From Streptomyces sp. NRRL WC-3618 (GTDB taxonomy: Bacteria > Actinomycetota > Actinomycetes > Streptomycetales > Streptomycetaceae): a stretch of DNA of 64,000 nt. Shown here in pieces: positions 57,133-64,000 of the stretch. The DNA is taken from the NCBI RefSeq assembly GCF_001280005.1, contig NZ_LGDW01000028.1, positions 1 through 64,000 of the forward strand, given 5' to 3'. Position 1 is the first letter of the stretch. Every line of letters starts with the position of its first letter. Below the pieces are notes generated by a model. It saw nothing but the letters and a program-made list of their open reading frames with translations. It ran no database searches and was not told the origin of the DNA. The translations under genes and the position numbers were made by a program.

Positions 57133-59799
57133 TCAGGCGACCGTGCAGGACTGGTCGCCCAGCTTGAAAGCGGACGGTTTTCCGTTGGTGCCCGGCGAGT
57201 TGCCGGTGAATCCGAACGTCACGGACGAGCCCGCCGCCACGTTCGCGTTCCAGGTCACGTTCTTCGCCGTCACCGTCGCGCCCGACTGGGCGTACTCGGC
57301 GTTCCAGAGCTGGGAGACGGTCTGGCCGTTCGGGAAGGACCAGCCAAGTGACCAGCTGTTCCAGGCGCTTGTGCCCGTGTTGCTGAGCTTCACCTCCGCC
57401 TGGAAGCCGCCCGACCATTCGCCGGTGACCTTGTACGTCACCGCACAGGCCCCCGTGGGCGTCGGCGTCGGGTCCGTACCGCCGCCCCCGCCGCCACCGC
57501 TCGCGTCCGACGACTCGCCGTAGACGACACCGCGGCCGTTCGTCGACACATACACGCGCCCGAACACCCTCGGGTCACCGGTGATCGCCCCGCCCGTCCA
57601 ACCCCACTGGTGGGCATCGTCGTTGATACGCGTCCAGCTCGCGCCCTTGTCCGTCGACCGGAAGATGCCGCGTACGCCGCCGATCTTCGCGCTCGTGTAC
57701 AGCGTCTGGTACGCCGCTCCCGTCGCCGCCTTGCCGAAGCCGATCGTGTCGGCCTGGTCGACGCCCGACAGCTTGGTGAACGTCTTGCCGCTGTCCGTCG
57801 AGTGCCACAAGCCGTACGCGCCGTCCGCCGCGCCGCCCGCCAGCCAGATGTCGCCCTTCGTGCCCGGCAGGGCCTTGAAACGCACGCTGTCGCCGGCCGG
57901 GAGACCGGTCGCCGCCGACGCGGTGAAGGTCGCCCCGCCGTCCGAACTCACATAGAACGTGCCCGACTTGAAGCCGTAGAACGTCTTCGGGTCCACCCGG
58001 TCCGACTCGACGATCGCGCCCGCCGGGACACCCGTCGACGCCGACCACGAGGTACCGAAGCCCGTCGCGTACCGCACGCCGGTGCCCGCCGGGCTCCACA
58101 CGAAGCGGCTGCCGTCCGACGCCGACGCGATCGTGCCGCCGCCCGAGACGCCCGAAGGGTCGGTCCCCGCGAACCAGTTGGCGCCGTTGTCCGTCGAGAA
58201 CGCGACATGCGGGCCCGAGTCCAGATCGCCGACGCGGGCCACGATCCCCGGGTTGGTCTCGGCGAAGTCCAGGCTCGTCGTGGTCGTGAAGGTCGGTGAA
58301 GTGAACATCATCGAGGGGACCTTGGTGAGATCCGTGTGGCGGAAACCGCCGATGTCGCCGAGCGCGCTGAGCAGCACGGCGCCGCCCGACGGGGGAGCGG
58401 CGAGGTCGTTGACCGCCGTCTCCTCCAGGCCCTGGACCATCGGTTTGATGGTGAACTGGCTGCCGCTGTCCCAGTTGGTGAGGTTCTCGGTGCCGTAGAC
58501 CGTCGCACCCGTTCCGTACATCATGCGGTTCGAGTTGAACGGGTCGATCTCCAGCGACTCCGTCATCCACCCCAGTTTCGGCGACTGTTCGGGCGGCGAC
58601 GGGTTCGCCCCGAAGGTCAGCCACGGGGAGGACGAGATATCCATCGTGTAGCGGTTCGCGCGGGTGGGGTACGAGGTGTAGTCCCAGGCCTTCGTCCAGG
58701 TGCCGCCGCTGTCGGTGGAGCGGAAGAGCTGCGTGTCCGGCCACCATGAGCTGTACGCCGTCGCCATCACCGTGCCCGGCTTCTGCCGGTCGATCGTCAG
58801 ACCGCTGAAACCGTAGGAGGTGTCCGCCTCCGCGACCGGACTGATGTTCTTCCAGATGCCGGTGGCCGTCGCGTACCGCCACAACTGGCCCTTGCCGCCG
58901 TCGTAGGGGCCGCCCTTGTCGCTGTACGGCAGGTACAGATAGCCGTTCTTCGCGTCCAGGACGCCCTTGTGGGCCAGATAGCCGGTGGGCTGCCCGGCCA
59001 GCCGCGACCAGGTCGCGCCCGCGTCCGTCGAGCGGTACACCGCGTTGTCCTTGTCGGCGACCCCGACGTAGATCGTGCGGGTCGCGTTGCCCGCCGTACC
59101 CGTCGACTCGTCGAAGGTGACCCAGACGATGCCCTGGTTGTCGCTGGCGTAGCCGCTGGTGTCGGCCGGATCCTGCGCGTAGTTGCCGACGTTGGGGAAG
59201 TTCGCCACCTGCGCCCAGGTCGCCCCCGAGTCCGTCGACCGCCACAGCCCCTTGCCGCTGGGCGCGCCCAGATACAGCACGCTGTTCCTGTTGGGGTCGA
59301 CGGCGAGCCGCTCACCCATGCCCCGGCCGGGCATGTTGCCGCCCAACTTGAAGGGGAGATCGGCCCGTTGCCAGCTCGCGCCCCGGTCACCGGACCTCAG
59401 CACGGCACCGTTTCCGGGATCCCAGCTGTTGGTGTACGTGCCGACAGCCGCGTACACCTTGTTCGGGTCGACGGAGTCGGAGGCGAGGCTGACCACGCCG
59501 GTGTGGCCCCAGCGGTCCCAGCCGACGGAGTCCGTGATCGGGGTCCACGTCTTCGTCGGCTCCTGCCAGCGGTAGGCGCCGCCGATGTCCGTACGGGCGT
59601 ACGCCAGGTTCTTCTCGGTGCGGTTGAAGACGATGCCGGGGACGAAGCCGCCGCCGTCGATCCGGGCGTTCTTCCAGGTGTACGTGTCCGCCGCGAGCGT
59701 CGACTCGGGGGCGGACGGGGCGGCGAGTGCGAGGGGGCTGCCCGCCAACAGGCCTGCGGCCAGGGCCATGACGGCCGTGAGGATACGGGTTCTTCGCAT
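57133..59799 (-). CDS. Secreted GH74 xyloglucanase with CBM2
   Basis: The 888-residue precursor has a signal peptide (to about residue 30). A large GH74 double-propeller follows with many Asp-box/BNR repeats (STDSGATWAQV, STDAGATWSRL, STDSGGTWTKAW, STDNGANWFAG, STDSGKTFTKL, STDKGASWTRI). After a Gly/Pro linker comes a C-terminal CBM2 (CAVTYKVTGEWSGGFQAEVKLSNTG to CTVA). It cuts xyloglucan outside the cell. An AAGCGCTT palindrome sits about 50 bp upstream of the ATG. It is downstream of GH48 on the same strand. Confidence 0.92.
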   Translation of the reverse strand: MRRTRILTAVMALAAGLLAGSPLALAAPSAPESTLAADTYTWKNARIDGGGFVPGIVFNRTEKNLAYARTDIGGAYRWQEPTKTWTPITDSVGWDRWGHTGVVSLASDSVDPNKVYAAVGTYTNSWDPGNGAVLRSGDRGASWQRADLPFKLGGNMPGRGMGERLAVDPNRNSVLYLGAPSGKGLWRSTDSGATWAQVANFPNVGNYAQDPADTSGYASDNQGIVWVTFDESTGTAGNATRTIYVGVADKDNAVYRSTDAGATWSRLAGQPTGYLAHKGVLDAKNGYLYLPYSDKGGPYDGGKGQLWRYATATGIWKNISPVAEADTSYGFSGLTIDRQKPGTVMATAYSSWWPDTQLFRSTDSGGTWTKAWDYTSYPTRANRYTMDISSSPWLTFGANPSPPEQSPKLGWMTESLEIDPFNSNRMMYGTGATVYGTENLTNWDSGSQFTIKPMVQGLEETAVNDLAAPPSGGAVLLSALGDIGGFRHTDLTKVPSMMFTSPTFTTTTSLDFAETNPGIVARVGDLDSGPHVAFSTDNGANWFAGTDPSGVSGGGTIASASDGSRFVWSPAGTGVRYATGFGTSWSASTGVPAGAIVESDRVDPKTFYGFKSGTFYVSSDGGATFTASAATGLPAGDSVRFKALPGTKGDIWLAGGAADGAYGLWHSTDSGKTFTKLSGVDQADTIGFGKAATGAAYQTLYTSAKIGGVRGIFRSTDKGASWTRINDDAHQWGWTGGAITGDPRVFGRVYVSTNGRGVVYGESSDASGGGGGGGTDPTPTPTGACAVTYKVTGEWSGGFQAEVKLSNTGTSAWNSWSLGWSFPNGQTVSQLWNAEYAQSGATVTAKNVTWNANVAAGSSVTFGFTGNSPGTNGKPSAFKLGDQSCTVA

Positions 59800-59849
59800 G
59801 GAAGTCCTTTCCGGGTGGGGGGATTCGGGAAGGCAGAGATCACCGGGCG

Positions 59850-59861
59850 GTAAGCGCTTTC
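59850..59861. promoter_or_regulatory. GTAAGCGCTTTC site upstream of GH74
   Basis: The AAGCGCTT core is a perfect palindrome of LacI-family type. It differs from the CebR box upstream of GH48. Confidence 0.4.
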
Positions 59862-59877
59862 TATGTGGTGCGAGAGG

Positions 59878-59916
59878 CGCCGGGCGGCCCCCAGTGCGGG
59901 AAGGGGCCGCCCGGCG
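59878..59916 (-). terminator. Terminator after GH48
   Basis: A perfect 14-bp stem (CGCCGGGCGGCCCC/GGGGCCGCCCGGCG) with an 11-base loop lies 40 bp beyond the GH48 stop. Confidence 0.85.
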
Positions 59917-59955
59917 AGGTACGCGGAGCTCAGGTCCCGGTGGACCTTGCGGGGG

Positions 59956-62871
59956 CTATTCGAGTAGCTCCGCGTACGAACCCATGGCGAGGGCTATGTC
60001 CGCCTGGGCCCAGAACCGGTGGTAGGTGAACGTGGGCGCGGCGCCGCCCGCCAAGTACGCCTCGATCTTCGACCAGTTGGGGTCGTTCTTGTAGAAGGAG
60101 CGCAGCGAGGCGAACGTCGACGACGAGTTGATCGTGTCGCCGTTCGGCATCTTCCCCGTCCAGCCCGACGGAACGTAGACGCTGTCGTTGAAACGGTTGT
60201 AGTCCGCGCGGGTCTCCGGGACGGCGATGCCCAGGGTGTCCTGGTAGTTGGACCACATGCCGTCGAGGAGTGCCTTCGCTGTCGTCGCCGCCCTGGTGTC
60301 ACCTGAGCGGTCGGCGTAGTAGCTCAGCGTCTTGGCGTACGCGGCCGCCACCCCCACGTCGTTCGTGTAGTCAGCGACGGTGACGTGAAGTCCCGTGTTG
60401 GCACCCGGAGTTGTCGCGTTCCAGGTGTCGGGCGCGCCCGACCACTGGAGTGTCGCCGGGATACGGTACGTGCCGTCCGGGTTGATGGTCGTCTTGGACA
60501 GCGCCCAGTCGACCCACTTGTCCAGCACGCTCTTCGCGGCGGCGTTGCCCGTCTGCTGGTAGTACTCGGCCACCCGCTCCATGGACCACGCCTGGAAGCC
60601 GAACCACTGGTTGGACGGCGGGTCGTGGTACACCGGAGCTTCGTCGTAGTACATGCCGTAGAAGGTCGGCGTACCGGCCGGCGGGGTCGCGTAGCGGCCC
60701 GCCCAGCTGTTGGTCGCGCCGCCCGCGATGCCACCCTCGTTGGACTGGAGCCAGCGGTAGAACTCGATCTGCCGCTGCAGTGACTTCGACCAGTCCGCCT
60801 GTCCCGTCGCCGACTTGGGCTTCAGATCGGCGTTCGAGCTGAGCGCGTAGGCGGCCAGGGGGTTCTGGTAGCCGCCGTGCGTGTGGCTCGAGCCGATGCG
60901 CCAGGCCCAGCCTCCCGAGGTGTCGGTGGAGCCGCCCCACGCGTAGTACCAGGACAGCAGGTAGTGCGAGGCGTCCTTGCCGGTACCGGCGGCGCAGGTC
61001 GTCGGGCCGACACAGTTGCCGATCTTCTTGAAGTACTTGTCGTACATGGCGTAGCGCAGATAGTCGCCCATCTTGGCCGCCTTGCCGACGGTCGTCGAGA
61101 CGTCACTGCCCTTGCCCTGCTGCTTCGCCCAGACGTTCGCCCAGTACGCGGCCTGCACGGCGCGCGCGTCGGCGTCCGGGGCGTCGGTGAACTTCCACTG
61201 CTTGGCGTAGGACGAGTCGCCGGTGAACAGGTCCAGGTACCCGTTCGTGCCGCCGTACTTGAAGGTGTCGCAGGTCGGCTGCGGAACCGTCTCCCACACC
61301 GACTCCTGCGCGCCGCGCTGGAAGGTGTTGATGTACGACGGTCCGGTGTCCGCCGGGCCCGCCTCGCACTTGCCTGGCGAGTTGCCGTAGCCGTACACGT
61401 TGTCGACGTCCTGGAGCCAGTGCATGCCGTAGATGTCATCCGTGCCGTACGCGCTCTTCAGCTCGGCCGCGATCGGGTCGGAGCCCGCCGCGACGTTGCT
61501 GTCCAGCCGGGCCGGGTACTGGCTCGGCAGGTCCTGCTCAGGGGCGTACGTCCCCGGCTTCGAGGCGTTGTAGAAGGAGTTGGTCGGCTGGTCGGCGTGG
61601 GTGGGGATCATGTACCGCTCCATGATCGACCAGGCGCCGTTGAACTTGCTCCAGTCGCCCGTCACCTTGCCGTACATGGCCTGCAGCCACAGGAGGTAGC
61701 TGTACGCCTCCGACGTGGTCTCGTGGCCCTGGTCCGGCGCCTCGACGATCAGCGTCTCCACCGAGTGGTACGGGATGCCCTCGGGGGAGAAGTAGCCGCT
61801 CGCCGGGTTGGTGATCTTGCCGTAGAGGTCCAGGAACCGGGCGTCGTACACCTTCGAGGCCGCCAGCTCCGTGACGGTGACCGTCGCCTTGGCGTGGCCG
61901 GTGGCCGTCGAGTCGAAGGCCGCCGATCCGGTGCCCGTCGCGTTGGCGGTGATCGTCACCTTCTGCGCCGTGTTCCAGTTCGCCGGCGTGAAGGTGAGCG
62001 AGGCGCCGCCGGTCACCGACAGACCGGTGTTGCCGCTCGCACGAGCGGTCGTCACGGTCACGTTCGCGCTCGGCTGCGTCGACAGCTTGAGGTCGTACGT
62101 CGCCGACTTGCCCTGCTGCACGCCGAGTTGGGTCGGTACGGCGACCACGGCGGGACCCGAGGCGACCGTGATGCCGACCGGTGTGGACGGCGCCGAGGCA
62201 CCCAGGCTGTCGTACGCCTTCGCCAGCAGCGAGTGGCTGCCCACGGCCAGTGCGGTGGCCGAGTACGTGTACGGCGCGGTCGTGTCCGTGCCGAGCAGCG
62301 TGGCGTCGTCGTAGAACTCGACCTTGGTGATCGTCGCGCTGTCCGCCGCAGCGGCGGTCGCCGCCATCGGCACCGCGTCACCCTGCGAGTAGACCGCGCC
62401 CGCTGCCGGGCTGGTCAGCACCGTGACCGGCGGCTGATGGGCCCCGGCGCAGGTCGTCCCGTTGATCGCGAACGAGGTCGGCGCGGCGTTGGTGCCGCTG
62501 TACGAGAACTGCGCGCCGGTGGTGACCGCCGCGCCGGCGGCGATCGTCGCGTTGTGCGGCGCGTTCTGCACGGTGACCGTCTTGCCGGACTGGGACCAGG
62601 TGCCGTTCCAGCCGTTGCCGAGCTTCTGGTTCCCGGCGTAGGCGTACGTCAGTGTCCAGCCGTTGATGACGTCGGTGCCCCGGTTGGTGATCGTCACATC
62701 CGTGGTGAAACCGGAGCCCCAGTCATTGGTCTTGTAGTCGACGCTGCACTGAACTGCCGCTGCCTGGGCGGGAGTTGTGCTCGTCGCGAGCATCGTCAGG
62801 GGGAGGGCGAGGGCCGCCACGACAGCGGTCCAGAACCGCCGCGTGACGCGGTGTCTGTTTCGGGGGTGCAT
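59956..62871 (-). CDS. Secreted GH48 cellobiohydrolase with CBM2
   Basis: The 971-residue precursor has a signal peptide (to about residue 38), an N-terminal CBM2 (about 40-145: [24 protein letters not shown]) and two Ig-like/beta linker domains (about 150-340). The GH48 catalytic domain runs from [24 protein letters not shown], with the acid Glu in [17 protein letters not shown], to the end. GH48 enzymes are processive reducing-end cellobiohydrolases. A CebR box abuts its promoter. Confidence 0.93.
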   Translation of the reverse strand: MHPRNRHRVTRRFWTAVVAALALPLTMLATSTTPAQAAAVQCSVDYKTNDWGSGFTTDVTITNRGTDVINGWTLTYAYAGNQKLGNGWNGTWSQSGKTVTVQNAPHNATIAAGAAVTTGAQFSYSGTNAAPTSFAINGTTCAGAHQPPVTVLTSPAAGAVYSQGDAVPMAATAAAADSATITKVEFYDDATLLGTDTTAPYTYSATALAVGSHSLLAKAYDSLGASAPSTPVGITVASGPAVVAVPTQLGVQQGKSATYDLKLSTQPSANVTVTTARASGNTGLSVTGGASLTFTPANWNTAQKVTITANATGTGSAAFDSTATGHAKATVTVTELAASKVYDARFLDLYGKITNPASGYFSPEGIPYHSVETLIVEAPDQGHETTSEAYSYLLWLQAMYGKVTGDWSKFNGAWSIMERYMIPTHADQPTNSFYNASKPGTYAPEQDLPSQYPARLDSNVAAGSDPIAAELKSAYGTDDIYGMHWLQDVDNVYGYGNSPGKCEAGPADTGPSYINTFQRGAQESVWETVPQPTCDTFKYGGTNGYLDLFTGDSSYAKQWKFTDAPDADARAVQAAYWANVWAKQQGKGSDVSTTVGKAAKMGDYLRYAMYDKYFKKIGNCVGPTTCAAGTGKDASHYLLSWYYAWGGSTDTSGGWAWRIGSSHTHGGYQNPLAAYALSSNADLKPKSATGQADWSKSLQRQIEFYRWLQSNEGGIAGGATNSWAGRYATPPAGTPTFYGMYYDEAPVYHDPPSNQWFGFQAWSMERVAEYYQQTGNAAAKSVLDKWVDWALSKTTINPDGTYRIPATLQWSGAPDTWNATTPGANTGLHVTVADYTNDVGVAAAYAKTLSYYADRSGDTRAATTAKALLDGMWSNYQDTLGIAVPETRADYNRFNDSVYVPSGWTGKMPNGDTINSSSTFASLRSFYKNDPNWSKIEAYLAGGAAPTFTYHRFWAQADIALAMGSYAELLE

Positions 62872-62942
62872 GGTGCTGGTTCCTCCTAGCGGCTCGGAGG
62901 TGCTCGTGGAGATGTGGGGAGGAGCAACAAGCCTTGAACCAG

Positions 62943-62956
62943 TGGGAGCGCTCCCA
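62943..62956. promoter_or_regulatory. CebR-type operator upstream of GH48
   Basis: TGGGAGCGCTCCCA is identical to the 14-bp palindrome known for CebR, the cellobiose-sensing repressor of Streptomyces. It abuts the -10 box of the predicted GH48 promoter. Confidence 0.92.
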
Positions 62957-62984
62957 TATTGAAGACAGGGGTATCAGGGGTCAA
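62956..62984 (-). promoter_or_regulatory. Predicted GH48 promoter
   Basis: On the minus strand TTGACC (62984-62979), 17 bp, CAATAT (62961-62956), followed at once by the CebR box. Confidence 0.6.
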
Positions 62985-63085
62985 GGTGTTTGAAGACTCG
63001 AATTGATTCGACGTCGTCATCTGATGGAAACACCTCAACCCCCCTGTCCTTTGCCGTCACTTGCCGCTAGCTTCGTTGACACCAG

Positions 63086-63099
63086 TGGGAGCGATACCG
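63086..63099. promoter_or_regulatory. Degenerate CebR-like box
   Basis: TGGGAGCGATACCG matches 11 of 14 positions of the CebR palindrome and lies 5 bp after a TTGACA (63076-63081), before the broken secreted-protein gene. Confidence 0.45.
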
Positions 63100-63148
63100 T
63101 CAGTCGACGCGTCCGCAACGACGCGCCCGATCGGCAAGGAGTCGCTTC

Positions 63149-63648
63149 ATGCGACACCCTCCGCGTTCAGGTCTTTTAGTCGTGCTCGGCGCTGCCGTCG
63201 CCCCTGTGGGCACCGCGGTCGCGCCGGGGTTCGTCGCCTCCCGGTCCGGGAGCAACCCCGTACCGGCGTCGTTCAGGACTGCTCCGCGTCCACCGCTTCG
63301 GCGGCGAGTTCGCGTGCGTCCAGGGCAACGGCATCGGGGACGGACCGGTCGACGACGCCTCCGTGAAGGTGATCGCCGCCTGCGGAACGTGATCCTCGCC
63401 GGCGGGCTCGTGCACGCGAACGACCTCAGCACGTGGCTGACGTACAAGTCGGCCGACCCGACGGGCACTCTCGCCGCCGCCCAGGTCCCGCTGGCGGTGG
63501 ACGAGATCGGCGAGAACACCTGGCACCCGGCACCACCGGCCCGTCCCACCTGATCTCCGGTTACGACGGCACACCCACAGCCTTCGCAACCGGTCCGCGC
63601 GACCATCCGCGCGCCATCGGTCAGTGCGCCGACTTCCCCACCCAGTAA
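63149..63648 (+). pseudogene. Broken secreted-protein gene of unknown function
   Basis: AAGGAG and an ATG start a signal-peptide-like segment (RHPPRSGLLVVLGAAVAPVGTAVAPG). The reading then changes frame: VHRFGGEFACVQGNGIGDGP in one, DLSTWLTYKSADPTGTLAAAQVPLAVDEIGENTW in another, and GPSHLISGYDGTPTAFATGP to the TAA at 63646-63648 in a third. The pieces look like one small secreted protein broken by at least two frameshifts. I do not recognise the family. Its position behind a CebR-like box suggests a former polysaccharide role. Confidence 0.45.
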
Positions 63649-63691
63649 GGCGCGTTCCACCCCACAGGAAAACGAGAGGACACCCGCACCC

Positions 63692-64000
63692 ATGAGCCGT
63701 ACCAGAACAGCGATCCTCGCCTCCATGGCGCTGATCGCAGGTGCCACCGGCGCCGCGGTAGCCGCCGCGCCCGCCGATGCCGGCATCTCCGCGATCCCCT
63801 GCACCGTCGACTACAAGGTGCAGAACCAGTGGGACACCGGCTTCACCACCGCCGTGACAGTGACCAACAACAGTGCTGCCAAGTCGAGTTGGGCCGTGAA
63901 GTGGTCGTACGCCGGTAACCAGCAGGTCACCAGCGGCTGGAGCGCGAAGTTCACCCAGAGCGGCGCCACCGTGACCGCCGCCAACGAGAGCTACAACGGG
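63692..64000 (+). CDS. Secreted CBM2-bearing glycoside hydrolase, cut by window edge
   Basis: The visible 103 residues are a signal peptide (MSRTRTAILASMALIAGATG, cut near AAPADAG) and the start of a CBM2 (CTVDYKVQNQWDTGFTTAVTVTNNSAAKSSWAVKWSYAGNQQVTSGW). The catalytic domain lies beyond 64000. N-terminal CBM2 and the GH48/GH74 neighbours would fit a GH6 cellulase, as in related Streptomyces loci, but this cannot be read here. Confidence 0.85.
   Translation, partial: MSRTRTAILASMALIAGATGAAVAAAPADAGISAIPCTVDYKVQNQWDTGFTTAVTVTNNSAAKSSWAVKWSYAGNQQVTSGWSAKFTQSGATVTAANESYNG

Noticed and set aside
1..64000. CRISPR arrays, tRNA and rRNA genes
   Set aside because: No regularly spaced repeats of 25-40 bp, no cloverleaf with a GTTCGA-type T-loop and no rRNA signature were seen; absence was judged by eye only.

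Overview
The window is high-GC actinobacterial DNA and almost certainly a Streptomyces chromosome. The signs are GTG starts, AGGAGG-type ribosome binding sites, a DUF5753 helix-turn-helix regulator beside a DUF574 methyltransferase, CBM2-bearing secreted cellulases, and a perfect CebR-type operator. Decayed insertion sequences fill both ends of the accessory part (1-2085 and about 29400-35640). Between them lies a dense catabolic island, and the rest looks like ordinary Streptomyces arm or core genes.

Region 2451-24815 is the most interesting part. A leftward operon (glutamine-synthetase-like ligase, P450, F420-dependent luciferase-like oxidoreductase, NADPH:F420 reductase) diverges from a rightward operon (ferredoxin, ferredoxin reductase, acetoacetate-decarboxylase-like enzyme, HpaE-, HpaD- and HpaG-like homoprotocatechuate meta-cleavage enzymes, TetR). 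Then come a second P450-ferredoxin-F420 oxidoreductase set, an amino acid/amine permease, a PuuC-like aldehyde dehydrogenase and a PuuD-like gamma-glutamyl hydrolase. A leftward GcvT-like methyltransferase-purU-folD operon diverges from a second, paralogous TetR gene. Together they read as uptake, gamma-glutamylation, oxidation and demethylation of a probably aromatic, methylated amine, followed by meta ring cleavage and one-carbon disposal as formate. The substrate is inferred, not shown. Two recurrent palindromes, TATCC-N4-GGATA (three sites) and GTTTG-N4-CAAAC (four sites), lie in the promoters of these operons and make the island look like one regulon.

Region 24790-29150 holds a truncated PAS-GAF sensor and two secreted GH43 arabinan-active enzymes (one with CBM42, one with a ricin-type CBM13 module). 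Region 29400-36420 is a graveyard of IS4-, IS5- and IS1380-type remnants, interleaved with intact MarR, TetR, NAD(P)-binding and SDR genes and an AT-richer decayed gene.

Region 36423-57050 has pyruvate oxidase, a SigB/SigF-type sigma factor, PAS-GAF and GAF-ANTAR regulators, a secreted anchored protein and a lysine-free aminotransferase-like protein overlapping a metallo-beta-lactamase-fold hydrolase. It continues with a DedA protein, a membrane-bound phosphodiesterase, a MoxR ATPase/VWA-metallopeptidase pair, OsmC, the DUF574/DUF5753 pair, an MmyB-type regulator, a pterin dehydratase and a methyltransferase. The right end (57133-64000) is a cellulolytic locus: a GH74 xyloglucanase, a GH48 cellobiohydrolase behind a CebR box, a broken secreted gene behind a degenerate CebR box, and the start of another CBM2 enzyme cut by the window edge.
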